From JBFLXR01 sp040757065 (GTDB taxonomy: Bacteria > Pseudomonadota > Gammaproteobacteria > Burkholderiales > Gallionellaceae): DNA of 64,000 nucleotides. The stretch is from positions 62,001 through 126,000 of the forward strand of contig JBFLXR010000001.1 of assembly GCA_040757065.1 (NCBI GenBank). Reading direction: 5' to 3'. The position numbers were made by a program, and so were the translations under genes. This document shows, one piece after another, positions 54,963 through 63,821 of this stretch (positions are counted from its first letter, which is position 1; every line of letters starts with the position of its first letter). Below the pieces are notes generated by a model. That model was not told the DNA's origin. It did not search any database and worked only from the letters and a program-made list of their open reading frames with translations.

Positions 54963-55502
54963 GTGCCGAGAAAATTTTTCAGGAAATTTTTACCCAGCCA
55001 CGAATCCGTGCGCCAAAACCGCTGGATCAAACCGTTCGGCAGTTGGCTGCATCATCCGAATTTATGGCATCTTAACCGTCGCTCGGTGGCCGGCGGCGTG
55101 GCGATCGGTTTGTTTTGCGGGCTGATACCGGGGCCGCTGCAAATGCTGGGGGCTACGGTGCTGGCGGTGCTGTGGCGGGTGAATTTGCCGGTGGCTCTGG
55201 CTACGACGTTGTACACCAATCCGTTAACCATAGTACCCCTGTATGTGGCGGCGTACGAACTCGGCGCGTTGGCGACGGGGCAGCATAACAGCCTGACCGC
55301 AGCGCATTTTGCTTTGCCGGAGTTTCATTGGAATGATTGGTGGGATGTACTGCTGGGTTGGCTGAGCTCGCTGGGGCATCCGTTTGTGGTGGGCTTGCCG
55401 CTGCTGGCCTTGAGTCTGGCCGTGACCGGTTATGCTGCGGTACGTCTGCTTTGGCGCGGCTGGGTGGTTTGGCAATGGCGCAAACGGAAGGAAAAACAGT
55501 GA
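54963..55502 (+). CDS. DUF2062 membrane protein
   Basis: A 179-residue protein of the DUF2062 family, function unknown. From VPRKFFRKFLPSHESVRQNR the N-terminus is basic. The core NRRSVAGGVAIGLFCGLIPG leads into helices, including LPVALATTLYTNPLTIVPLY, and a C-terminal basic helix (RKRKEKQ). The frame is open further upstream into the ATPase promoter region, but GTG 54963 gives the usual family start. Its TGA overlaps the msrA GTG (GTGA), suggesting coupled translation. Confidence 0.88.
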   Translation: MPRKFFRKFLPSHESVRQNRWIKPFGSWLHHPNLWHLNRRSVAGGVAIGLFCGLIPGPLQMLGATVLAVLWRVNLPVALATTLYTNPLTIVPLYVAAYELGALATGQHNSLTAAHFALPEFHWNDWWDVLLGWLSSLGHPFVVGLPLLALSLAVTGYAAVRLLWRGWVVWQWRKRKEKQ

Positions 55503-56038
55503 GTGAAATGCAAGCGGTAGCAACTTTGGCGGGCGGCTGTTTCTGGTGTTTGGAGGCGGTATTCGAACGTTTGCGCGGGGTGGAAAGCGTGATGCCCGGC
55601 TATACTGGAGGGCAGGCCGAGCATCCTGATTACGAAAGCGTGTGCGGCGGAAAAACCGGTCATGCCGAAGCGGTGGAGATTCATTATGACCCTGCGCAAA
55701 TCGGTTACGATGAATTGCTGGCGATTTTTTTCAGTATTCACGATCCGACGACGCTCAATCGGCAGGGAAACGATATCGGCACGCAGTACCGCTCGGCGAT
55801 TTTTTGGCATGACGAGCGGCAACATACAACCGCACAGGCGATGATCGACGAATTGAATACGGCCGGTGTTTGGCACGCACCGATCGTGACGGAATTGCAA
55901 CGTGCCGGGCGTTTTTATCCGGCTGAACCTTATCACCGGCATTATTTTGCGCAACATCCAGAGCAAGGTTACTGCCAGTTCGTGATTGCGCCGAAGGTGG
56001 AAAAATTCAGCCAGGTATTTAGGGATAAATTGCGGTAG
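55499..56038 (+). CDS. msrA: Peptide methionine (S)-sulfoxide reductase MsrA
   Basis: Repairs oxidised methionine in proteins with thioredoxin. The catalytic site GGCFWC is near residues 12-17 and is followed by the family pattern GYTGGQAEHPDYESVCGGKT and GHAEAVEIHYDP. An AAGGA ribosome site 6 nt upstream supports the GTG start overlapping DUF2062; an ATG three codons later is also possible. Length 179, normal for a stand-alone MsrA without MsrB fusion. Confidence 0.95.
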   Translation: MSEMQAVATLAGGCFWCLEAVFERLRGVESVMPGYTGGQAEHPDYESVCGGKTGHAEAVEIHYDPAQIGYDELLAIFFSIHDPTTLNRQGNDIGTQYRSAIFWHDERQHTTAQAMIDELNTAGVWHAPIVTELQRAGRFYPAEPYHRHYFAQHPEQGYCQFVIAPKVEKFSQVFRDKLR

Positions 56039-56063
56039 GATACGCACAGGAGGAGGGGAAGCA

Positions 56064-56552
56064 ATGTTGAAGCGGAGATGGAAATGGCTGGCGGGCGCGG
56101 CATGTTTGCTGAGCGCACTGACGGTTTCGGCGGATGAGTTGCCGTTGTCCAAAGGTCAGGCATTGTATCTGCCGATTTATTCGCATATTTGGTACGGCGA
56201 TTTGGATGCCGGCGGCAAGCCGATGAAAGCACTGCTTTCTGCATTGGTGAGTCTGCGCAATACCAGCCTCAAAACCCCGATCAAGGTAACCTCGGCGCGT
56301 TATTACAGTACCGACGGCAAACTGCTTAAAGAATTTATTCCTGCACCGAAAAATATTCCGCCGATGGGAACGCTGGAATTGTTTGTGGAAAAGAAAGAAT
56401 CCGAGGGCGGTTCCGGTGCGAATTTTGTCATTCAGTGGGAAGCGGCGATCCCGACCAACCCCTTGCTGGTCGAGGCAGTACATACCGACATCCAAGTTAA
56501 CCGTTCACCCGCCTTCGTGACGACGGCGCGGGCGATACGTCAATCAGAATAA
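56064..56552 (+). CDS. DUF3124 exported protein
   Basis: A 162-residue secreted protein of the DUF3124 family, function unknown. A basic start and hydrophobic stretch (WLAGAACLLSALTVSADEL) form a signal peptide cleaved near residue 24. The mature part begins with LPLSKGQALYLPIYSHIWYG and contains the conserved SLRNTSLKTPIKVTSARYYS. AGGAGGGGA is a strong ribosome site for this ATG. It follows msrA by 25 nt and may share its transcript, and it converges on lolD with 15 nt between. Confidence 0.85.
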   Translation: MLKRRWKWLAGAACLLSALTVSADELPLSKGQALYLPIYSHIWYGDLDAGGKPMKALLSALVSLRNTSLKTPIKVTSARYYSTDGKLLKEFIPAPKNIPPMGTLELFVEKKESEGGSGANFVIQWEAAIPTNPLLVEAVHTDIQVNRSPAFVTTARAIRQSE

Positions 56553-56567
56553 GTCGGTACGATCAAG

Positions 56568-57248
56568 TTAAAGCGGTTGTAGCAGGCCATCGATCAACTT
56601 GAGTTGTCGCTGCATTTGTCGCGCCAGATCGAGATCGTGCGTCACGATAACGAAGCTGGTGCCTAGTCGCCCGTTTAATTCCTGAATCAGTTCAAATAGC
56701 GCTTGTGCGCTGACGCGGTCGAGATTGCCGGTCGGTTCGTCAGCCAGCACGCAGGCCGGTTCGGTAACGAGCGCGCGTGCGACTGCGACACGCTGGCGTT
56801 CGCCGCCGGAAAGTTCCGATGGCATATGTTCCAGTCTCTTGCCGAGACCGACGTTCTCCAGCATGGCGGCGGCTTTCTCATGCGCTTCATGGCGTTTCAT
56901 GCCGCGAATCAGTAGCGGCATGGCCGCATTCTCCAGTGCAGTGAATTCCGGCAGCAGGTGGTGAAACTGGTAGACGAAGCCGAGTGCGCGGTTGCGCAGT
57001 TCGCCGCGCTGAGTTTCGTTCATGGACAGCAAATCGCGTCCTTGAATTTGCACCGTGCCGCCGCTGGCTTTATCCAGCCCGCCCAGCAGATGCAGCAGGG
57101 TGCTTTTGCCGGAGCCCGATGCGCCGACGATGGCGATGCGTTCGCCGGGAGCGATGTCGAGATCGATGCCGTTCAGGACAGGGACATTCAACTTGCCTTG
57201 ATCGTAAATTTTGCGCAGACCGCGACAGGCAATGACTGGGTTACTCAT
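56568..57248 (-). CDS. lolD: Lipoprotein-releasing ABC transporter ATPase LolD
   Basis: Powers extraction of outer-membrane lipoproteins from the inner membrane, with LolC/E. Walker A GASGSGKST, signature LSGGERQRVA, Walker B VLADEPTGNLD and the switch histidine in IVTHDLDLA are visible. The LolD motif FVYQFHHLLPEFTALENAAMP, which contacts LolC, is exact in form. An ATG overlapping the lolC stop by 8 nt gives 226 residues; the frame is open further upstream, but only inside lolC. Confidence 0.96.
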   Translation of the reverse strand: MSNPVIACRGLRKIYDQGKLNVPVLNGIDLDIAPGERIAIVGASGSGKSTLLHLLGGLDKASGGTVQIQGRDLLSMNETQRGELRNRALGFVYQFHHLLPEFTALENAAMPLLIRGMKRHEAHEKAAAMLENVGLGKRLEHMPSELSGGERQRVAVARALVTEPACVLADEPTGNLDRVSAQALFELIQELNGRLGTSFVIVTHDLDLARQMQRQLKLIDGLLQPL

Positions 57249-58485
57249 AGCGCAGTGCCTCCGCAGGTTGAGTTTGTGCCGCGCGCCAGCTCGGGTAAAG
57301 CGTGGCAAGCACGCTGATGCCGAACGAGAAGGCGGCAATAGTGACGACCTCGTCGAAATGCAGATCGGACGGCAATTCGCTGATGTAGTACACATCTTTG
57401 GCGAGGAATTGAATGCCGAACAAGTGTTCGATATAGCCGACCACCGTGCCGACGTTCAACGCCAGCAAGACGCCGCCAAGAACGCCCAACAGTGTGCCGA
57501 TTACGCCGATCATGGTGCCTTGCACCATGAAAATCCGCATGATGCTGGCAGGCGACGCGCCCAGCGTGCGCAGAATGGCGATGTCAGCTTGTTTGTCCGT
57601 TACTGCCATCACCAGCGTTGAGACAATATTGAAGGCGGCTACTGCGACGATCAACGATAATATGATGCGCATCATGCGCTTTTCCATCTGTACGGCGCGG
57701 AAATAATTGACGTTTTGCCGGGTCCAGTCGCTGGCATAAGTGTCAGGCGGCAGAGATGGCTCTAGGTCGGCGGCAACTTGCGGGGCAAGATCGAGATTCT
57801 TTAACCGTGCACTGATGCCGCTAACGGCATCGCCCATTTGATAGAGTTTTTGCGCATCGTTGAGATGAACCAATGCCAGCGCATTGTCATAGGGAGACAT
57901 GCCGATTTCAAAGACACCGACTACGCGGAACTGCTTCAGGCGCGGCATCATGCCCGCAGGCGTGATTTGCCCCTGCGGGGTAATCAGCAATACTTTTTCG
58001 CCGATACGCACGCCGAGTGCGCGCGCCAGATCGACCCCCAGCACGATGCCGAATTCACCTGGTTTCAGGTCGGCAGTGCTGCCGCTCTTCATGCTGCTGC
58101 TCAGATCGGTTACCCGACTTTCTTGCTCCGGCAAGATGCCGCGCAGCATCACGCCCTGTACGCTTTGCCCGAAAGAAATCATGCCTTGCCCGTCCACATA
58201 AGGCGCGGCGGCTAATACTTGCGGGTGTTTGGATGCGGCTTGCAGGGCGCTGTTCCATTCGGTCAACGGTCCGGTGTAGGCAGAGACCTGCAGGTGCGGC
58301 GAGACGCCCAGCATGCGGCTGCGGATTTCCTTCTGAAAGCCGTTCATGACCGAAAGCACGACAATCAGCGCAGCGACGCCGAGCGCCATGCCGAGCATGG
58401 AAATCAGCGAAATGAATGAAATGAAATGGTTGCGCCGCTTGGAGCGGGTATAACGCAAACCGATCAGGAGTTCGAAGGGACGCAA
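57241..58485 (-). CDS. lolC: Lipoprotein-releasing ABC transporter permease LolC/E
   Basis: Inner-membrane permease of the lipoprotein sorting machine. Four membrane helices surround a large periplasmic domain: one near the N-terminus (FISFISLISMLGMALGVAAL) and three in the C-terminal third. The N-terminal part FELLIGLRYTRSKRRNHF and ending PAEALRYE are typical. No ATG fits the start: the frame extends upstream across the divergent gene. A TTG at 58485 gives MRPFELLIGLRY, as in related proteins, and 414 residues, the usual length. Only one permease gene is present, suggesting a LolF-like or single LolC/E form. Confidence 0.92.
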   Translation of the reverse strand: MRPFELLIGLRYTRSKRRNHFISFISLISMLGMALGVAALIVVLSVMNGFQKEIRSRMLGVSPHLQVSAYTGPLTEWNSALQAASKHPQVLAAAPYVDGQGMISFGQSVQGVMLRGILPEQESRVTDLSSSMKSGSTADLKPGEFGIVLGVDLARALGVRIGEKVLLITPQGQITPAGMMPRLKQFRVVGVFEIGMSPYDNALALVHLNDAQKLYQMGDAVSGISARLKNLDLAPQVAADLEPSLPPDTYASDWTRQNVNYFRAVQMEKRMMRIILSLIVAVAAFNIVSTLVMAVTDKQADIAILRTLGASPASIMRIFMVQGTMIGVIGTLLGVLGGVLLALNVGTVVGYIEHLFGIQFLAKDVYYISELPSDLHFDEVVTIAAFSFGISVLATLYPSWRAAQTQPAEALRYE

Positions 58486-58557
58486 GGCTGTACGCTTTTT
58501 AATAAACCGCGCTAGTTTGCCACAAGTGCGCCCCGCGCGGGATGGTAAACTTGCGGC

Positions 58558-59574
58558 ATGACTGAACTGCATTTGTTGATATCCGATTTGTTGTTACCTG
58601 CCGAGGCTGCGCCGATGGCAGGCGAAGGGCTGAGTCTTTCTGCATTGGAAACGTTGCTGGCGCGTGCCGGGCGATCGTCTTTGCCAGACGACTCGATGGA
58701 AGCGGCCTTATGCCGGGCGTTTGAAGTGTCGGGCGGCGCGATTGCACCGATTGCATTGCAGGCAGATGGGATTTCTCCTTTAACGCACGATTGGTTGCGC
58801 GCCGATCCGGTCTATCTGAGCGACCAGCGCGGGCATATGGTGTTGTACCCCGAAGTTTTTTTGCAGCCGGATGAAGCAGCGCAGATGTGCGGCGACCTGA
58901 ACCGGCATTTTGCAGATGGAGGGATCGAGTTTTTTGCACCGCATCCTACCCGCTGGTATGTGCGTCTCCGCGAGACCCAGCAAATGCAAACCGTGCCGCC
59001 GGCCCGCGTGGCGAATCAACGCATTAACGCCTTTTTACCCCAAGGAACGGATGCGTTGCGCTGGCTAAGTGTTGCCAATGAAATTCAAATGTTGTTCTAT
59101 GAGCATCCGGTGAATCAGGCACGCGAAGCGCGCGGACTTGTGCCGGTGAACAGCGTTTGGTTCTGGGGCGGAGGGCGTGCCGTACCGTTGGGTGGGCGCT
59201 ATACCGAGGTTTGGGGCGATTATCCGCTGGCAGCAGCGTTTGCACAGGCGGCCGGGTTGCCCTATGTCGAGCTGTGTGACGGCGCGATACCGGCACTGCC
59301 GCTTAACGGTCGAGTTCTGGTTGTGTTGAACGGTATGGGGTTGGCCTTGCAGCGAGGAGATTTGCAAGCATGGCGCAGTGCTGTGCAGCAAAGCGAAACT
59401 TATTGTCAGTCTTGGTTGTCCGATTTGCGTGCAGGAAGATTGAAACAGTTGACGCTGGATGCGATTCGGAACGACGGTACGCAACGTTTTGTTTTGTTGA
59501 GAACGGATGCCTGGAAATTCTGGCGGAAGCGGCGACATTTGGCGCAGTATAGTTTGGCGGCTGAGACCGTCTGA
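58558..59574 (+). CDS. RpfE-like / COG4255-type conserved protein
   Basis: A 338-residue cytoplasmic protein that I recall as 'regulatory protein RpfE type' or cofactor-independent phosphoglycerate mutase-like (COG4255) in betaproteobacteria. Recognisable segments are LRADPVYLSDQRGHMVLYP, EMLFYEHPVN-like EIQMLFYEHPVNQAREARG and VNSVWFWGGG. No catalytic motif of a true mutase is evident to me, so the enzyme name should not be trusted. It is divergent from lolC with 72 nt between. Function unknown. Confidence 0.7.
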   Translation: MTELHLLISDLLLPAEAAPMAGEGLSLSALETLLARAGRSSLPDDSMEAALCRAFEVSGGAIAPIALQADGISPLTHDWLRADPVYLSDQRGHMVLYPEVFLQPDEAAQMCGDLNRHFADGGIEFFAPHPTRWYVRLRETQQMQTVPPARVANQRINAFLPQGTDALRWLSVANEIQMLFYEHPVNQAREARGLVPVNSVWFWGGGRAVPLGGRYTEVWGDYPLAAAFAQAAGLPYVELCDGAIPALPLNGRVLVVLNGMGLALQRGDLQAWRSAVQQSETYCQSWLSDLRAGRLKQLTLDAIRNDGTQRFVLLRTDAWKFWRKRRHLAQYSLAAETV

Positions 59575-59594
59575 TTTTTTCGGGAGCGGCGCGC

Positions 59595-61127
59595 ATGATC
59601 GAGAGCCTGTTTTATCTGCAATCCCCGGAAGAGGTGGCCGCCGAGTTGCTGGTGGCGATTCTGTTTTCTGCGTTGTTGTTTCATTTCCGCTCGGAAGAGC
59701 GGAAAAGTCTGATCAATACAGCCCGATTCTTTTTGGTCTGCTTGCTCGGTCAATTCGTCAGCAACTTCATTTATCAGCTTGCGTTGCCGCGCGCGGCATC
59801 GATTCTGCATGAATTTTTCCTGATCGGTACCGGTATTGCTGTTATCCGGCTTGGCGGGCAAGTGCTGTTCCGGTTGTTGTTGCCGACCTTCAAGCTGCCC
59901 CTGCCACGCATTACCGAAGATATTGCGGTGATTGTGGCCTATATCGCCTGGATTATGGTGCGACTGCGCTACGCCGGGCTGGATTTGGGCAGCATTCTGG
60001 CGACTTCCGCTATGCTTACCGCAGTGGTGGCGTTCGCCATGCAGGACACCCTCGGTAATATTCTCGGCGGGCTGGCGCTGCAACTGGATAACTCCATCGA
60101 TGTGGGCGACTGGGTCAAAGTGGACGAGGTGAGCGGGCGGGTGGTCGATATTCGCTGGCGCTCGACTTTGGTTGAGACGCGTAACTGGGAAACAGTGGTA
60201 ATTCCGAACAGTATGCTGATGAAAGGCAAGTTCCAGTTGCTCGGGCGGCGCGCCGATCAGCCTTCCGAATGGCGGCGTACCGTGGGGTTTAATGTGAGTT
60301 TGGATACGCCGCCGAATGTCGTGACGCAGGTGGTAGAGGAAGCTTTGCATGACACCGATTTACGCTATGTCGCGAAGCGACCGCAGCCGAACTGTGTGCT
60401 GCTCGATTTGAATCCGCGCGGCTATGCGCACTATGGCGTGCGCTACTGGCTGACCAATTTGTATGAAGACGATCCGACCGATGCGCTGATTCGTTGGCAT
60501 GTGATGACGGCGTTGCAGCGAGCCGGCATCAAGCTGGCGGTGGAAGAGGGGGCGCTGCGTATCACCAAGGAGAACGATAAGCACGAAGAAGCCCGCCATG
60601 TAAGGGAAATTCAGCACCGCAAGGCGACACTGCGCCAAGTCGAGTTGTTCGCCAATCTGTCGGACGAAGAGCTGTATGTGTTAGCTGAGAAATTGCAGGA
60701 TGCACCTTTTTCGAAAGGCAACCTGATCGCTAAACAGGGGGCGGTGGCGCACTGGCTGTATATCATCATCAGCGGCGAAGCGGAGGTGTATCTGGAGCTG
60801 GCGGACGGCAGCCGGCGTACGATTAGTCGCCTGATGCCGGGCAGCTTTTTCGGCGAAATGGGGCTGATGACCGGCGCGCCGCGTGCAGCTTCGGTCGAGG
60901 CGCTGACCGATATGGAATGCTACCGGCTGAACAAGGACGGCTTGGAAGAGTTGTTGCAAGGCAGGCCTTCCATCGCCGAGGAAATGTCCAAGATATTGCT
61001 GGAGCGTCAGGCTGAGCTGGATAGGATTATGCAAACTATCGATACTTCAGTGGTGCCGAAACCGATGTCGCCGCAGCACAACGAATTGCTGAGTTCGATC
61101 AAACGCTATTTCGGGCTGCGCAGCTAG
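59595..61127 (+). CDS. MscS-type channel with C-terminal cyclic-nucleotide-binding domain
   Basis: A 510-residue inner-membrane channel. Four or five helices precede the MscS pore helix and beta domain (MLTAVVAFAMQDTLGNILGG, LDNSIDVGDWVKVDEVSGRV, residues about 135-200). After the MscS C-terminal vestibule, a cyclic-nucleotide-binding domain (about 365-480) follows. Its phosphate cassette reads FFGEMGLMTGAPRAASV, keeping the Glu and Arg that bind the nucleotide. This is the layout of bacterial MscS-CNB (bCNG) channels, where the nucleotide rather than tension may control opening. It lies 20 nt after the RpfE-like gene and 72 nt ahead of trpF. Confidence 0.93.
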   Translation: MIESLFYLQSPEEVAAELLVAILFSALLFHFRSEERKSLINTARFFLVCLLGQFVSNFIYQLALPRAASILHEFFLIGTGIAVIRLGGQVLFRLLLPTFKLPLPRITEDIAVIVAYIAWIMVRLRYAGLDLGSILATSAMLTAVVAFAMQDTLGNILGGLALQLDNSIDVGDWVKVDEVSGRVVDIRWRSTLVETRNWETVVIPNSMLMKGKFQLLGRRADQPSEWRRTVGFNVSLDTPPNVVTQVVEEALHDTDLRYVAKRPQPNCVLLDLNPRGYAHYGVRYWLTNLYEDDPTDALIRWHVMTALQRAGIKLAVEEGALRITKENDKHEEARHVREIQHRKATLRQVELFANLSDEELYVLAEKLQDAPFSKGNLIAKQGAVAHWLYIIISGEAEVYLELADGSRRTISRLMPGSFFGEMGLMTGAPRAASVEALTDMECYRLNKDGLEELLQGRPSIAEEMSKILLERQAELDRIMQTIDTSVVPKPMSPQHNELLSSIKRYFGLRS

Positions 61128-61136
61128 GGTGACGAT

Positions 61137-61165
61137 TTGGTCTAATCCGGCTTTGCTTTTACAAT
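61137..61165 (+). promoter_or_regulatory. Sigma-70 promoter for trpF-trpB-trpA-accD
   Basis: TTGGTC and TACAAT are separated by 17 nt, matching consensus at four and five of six positions. It lies just after the channel gene and about 35 nt ahead of the trpF start. Confidence 0.5.
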
Positions 61166-61199
61166 GCGCTTTTATCCTTAGGGCGGAAAGGGCTGCGGC

Positions 61200-61829
61200 A
61201 TGACGCGCGCCAAAATTTGCGGCATTACCCGGTTGGAAGACTTGAAAGCTGTGGCAGTATCCGGTGCCGATGCGGTCGGGCTGGTGTTCTACGAAAAAAG
61301 TCCGCGCCATGTGACACTGGAGCAAGCAACTGCGCTGATGGCGGCGATGCCGCCGTTTTTGACGACAGTCGGATTATTCGTCAATGCGCCGCCGGAGGCC
61401 GTGCGTGCGGTATTGCAGGCCGTGCCGCTGGATGTCTTGCAGTTTCACGGGGAAGAACCCCCGGAATATTGTGCGCAGTTTGGACGTCCTTATCTGAAAG
61501 CAGTACGGGTCAGGCCGGGGCTGGATTTGCTACAATACGCAGCTTGTCATGCCGGTGCGCAGGGCTTATTGCTGGATGCCTATGTGGAAGGGACGCACGG
61601 AGGAACCGGTGCCTCTTTCGATTGGGGCTTGATCCCGCACGATTTACCGCTGCCGGTGATTTTGTCCGGAGGATTGCATCCCGGCAATGTCGCGGAAGCA
61701 ATTCGCCAGGTACGGCCCTGGGCGGTCGATGTTTCCAGTGGCGTAGAGGCAAGCAAAGGAATTAAGGATGCGGCGAAAATCGCAGCATTCATGAACGAGG
61801 TTAAACAGACTGATGTACAACTATCCTGA
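61200..61829 (+). CDS. trpF: Phosphoribosylanthranilate isomerase
   Basis: Amadori rearrangement step of tryptophan synthesis. The TIM-barrel start RAKICGITRLED holds the catalytic base Cys7. LLLDAYVEGTHGGTG holds the general acid aspartate. VILSGGLHPGNVAEAI and VDVSSGVEASKGIKD form the phosphate site. The 209 residues are normal. Its last 17 nt overlap trpB in another frame, so translation of the pair is probably coupled. Confidence 0.97.
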   Translation: MTRAKICGITRLEDLKAVAVSGADAVGLVFYEKSPRHVTLEQATALMAAMPPFLTTVGLFVNAPPEAVRAVLQAVPLDVLQFHGEEPPEYCAQFGRPYLKAVRVRPGLDLLQYAACHAGAQGLLLDAYVEGTHGGTGASFDWGLIPHDLPLPVILSGGLHPGNVAEAIRQVRPWAVDVSSGVEASKGIKDAAKIAAFMNEVKQTDVQLS

Positions 61830-63009
61830 TAAAAACGGACATTTCGGGCCGTATGGCGGTATTTACATGGCGGAAACGCTGATGCCGGCCGTGGACGAGC
61901 TGCGCCGCCAGTATCTGCATTTTCGCGACGATCCTGATTTTAAGGCCGAGTTCGAATACGAACTGAAGCATTACGTCGGCCGTCCTAGCCCGATTTATCA
62001 CGCCAAGCGTTTATCCGAACATCTCGGCGGTGCGCAAATCTATCTGAAACGCGAAGATCTGAATCATACCGGCGCGCACAAAGTGAACAATGCCATCGGT
62101 CAGGCGCTGCTGGCGAAACGCATGGGCAAGAAGCGCGTGATTGCCGAAACCGGGGCAGGGATGCACGGTGTGGCGACGGCGACCGTGGCTGCGCGTTTCG
62201 GTATGGAATGCGTGGTGTACATGGGGGCGGAAGACGTGCAGCGTCAAGCGCCGAACGTGTTCCGAATGAAATTGCTCGGCGCAACGGTAGTGCCGGTGGA
62301 AAGCGGTTCGCGTACCCTGAAGGATGCCTGTAACGAAGCGATTCGCGATTGGGTGACTAACGTAGAAAGCACATTCTATATTTTCGGGACAGCGGCAGGG
62401 CCGCATCCTTACCCGATGATGGTGCGCGATTTCCAATGCGTGATCGGCAACGAAGCGAAGGTGCAGATGCCACAACTGATCGGTCGTCAGCCGGATGTGG
62501 TGATTGCTTGCGTCGGCGGGGGGTCTAATGCGATCGGGATGTTCCATCCCTATATCGATGTGCCGGATGTGCGTCTGATCGGTGTCGAGGCCGGCGGCTA
62601 CGGTGTGGCAAGCGGCAAGCATGCTGCACCGCTGACGGCAAACGCCAAAATCGGTGTGTTGCACGGCAACAAAGTGTATTTGATGCAGGACGAGAACGGG
62701 CAGATCATCGAGACCCATTCGATTTCCGCAGGGTTGGACTACCCCGGGGTCGGCCCTGAGCATTGTTTGCTAAAAGACATTCATCGTGCGGAATATGTGG
62801 CGATCGACGACGATGAGGCGATTGCGGCTTTCGATGCGTTATGCCGTTTTGAAGGCATAATTCCGGCGCTGGAATCCAGTCATGCTTTAGGGCATGCGAT
62901 GAAGATTGCGCCGGCGATGGGCAAAGATCAGGTGTTGCTGGTGAATTTGTCCGGTCGAGGCGACAAGGATATGAATACGGTGGCTCGCATCAAGGGGATT
63001 ACGCTATGA
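61813..63009 (+). CDS. trpB: Tryptophan synthase beta chain
   Basis: Condenses indole and serine to tryptophan with pyridoxal phosphate. The cofactor lysine is in NHTGAHKVNNAIGQALL; the catalytic glutamate is in IAETGAGMHGVATAT; the phosphate loop is VGGGSNAIGMF. It starts with PDKNGHFGPYGGIYMAETLM, the usual N-terminus. Length 398. It overlaps trpF by 17 nt and trpA by 4 nt. Confidence 0.98.
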   Translation: MYNYPDKNGHFGPYGGIYMAETLMPAVDELRRQYLHFRDDPDFKAEFEYELKHYVGRPSPIYHAKRLSEHLGGAQIYLKREDLNHTGAHKVNNAIGQALLAKRMGKKRVIAETGAGMHGVATATVAARFGMECVVYMGAEDVQRQAPNVFRMKLLGATVVPVESGSRTLKDACNEAIRDWVTNVESTFYIFGTAAGPHPYPMMVRDFQCVIGNEAKVQMPQLIGRQPDVVIACVGGGSNAIGMFHPYIDVPDVRLIGVEAGGYGVASGKHAAPLTANAKIGVLHGNKVYLMQDENGQIIETHSISAGLDYPGVGPEHCLLKDIHRAEYVAIDDDEAIAAFDALCRFEGIIPALESSHALGHAMKIAPAMGKDQVLLVNLSGRGDKDMNTVARIKGITL

Positions 63010-63806
63010 GCCGCATTCAAACGGTTTTCGAAAAACTGAAGTTGCATGGCCGCAAGGCGCTGATTCCGTTTGTGACGGCGGGCGATCCGCATCCGACGCA
63101 AACCGTGCCATTGATGCACGCATTGGTAAAGGGCGGGGCGGATGTTATCGAACTGGGTGTGCCGTTTTCCGATCCGATGGCGGATGGCCCGACTATTCAG
63201 CGTGCTTCCGAGCGGGCATTAAAACACGGTGTTTCGCTGCGCAACGTACTGGATATGGTGGCCGAATTCCGTAAGCAGGATGCGACGACGCCGGTGGTGC
63301 TGATGGGGTATGGGAATCCGATTGAGGCAATGGGCTGGGAAACTTTCTCCAAGCGTTGCGCCGAAGTCGGTGTGGACGGGGTGTTGACGGTCGATTTTCC
63401 GCCTGAAGAAAGCCACGAGGCGTTTGCCCATCTGGAAGCGCATGGACTCGATCCGATTTTCTTACTGGCGCCGACTACCATCGATGAACGGATTGCCGAA
63501 GTTGCCAAACTGGCGCGCGGCTATGTTTACTATGTTTCGCTGAAGGGCGTGACCGGGGCGGGGCACTTGGATCTGGGCGATGTGGCTGCCAAGATTCCGC
63601 ATTTGCGCAAATATTTGGACGTGCCGATTGGTGTCGGTTTCGGGATTCGCGATGCTGAAACGGCGCAGGCGATTGCCCGTTTGTGCGATGGCGTGGTGGT
63701 CGGTAGCCGCATCGTGCAGGAAATCGAACAATCGGCAGAACAACAAGCGGCCGCGAATGTGACGGCACTGGTGAATACATTGCGCCTGGCGATCGATCAG
63801 GCCTAA
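63006..63806 (+). CDS. trpA: Tryptophan synthase alpha chain
   Basis: Releases indole from indole-3-glycerol phosphate and channels it to TrpB. LIPFVTAGDPHPTQT is followed by VIELGVPFSDPMADGPTIQ with the catalytic Glu and Asp. YYVSLKGVTGAG and VGFGIRDAE form the phosphate site. The 266 residues are complete. It overlaps trpB by 4 nt (ATGA) and lies 15 nt ahead of accD. Confidence 0.98.
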   Translation: MSRIQTVFEKLKLHGRKALIPFVTAGDPHPTQTVPLMHALVKGGADVIELGVPFSDPMADGPTIQRASERALKHGVSLRNVLDMVAEFRKQDATTPVVLMGYGNPIEAMGWETFSKRCAEVGVDGVLTVDFPPEESHEAFAHLEAHGLDPIFLLAPTTIDERIAEVAKLARGYVYYVSLKGVTGAGHLDLGDVAAKIPHLRKYLDVPIGVGFGIRDAETAQAIARLCDGVVVGSRIVQEIEQSAEQQAAANVTALVNTLRLAIDQA

Positions 63807-63821
63807 ACGAGGGAGAATACA

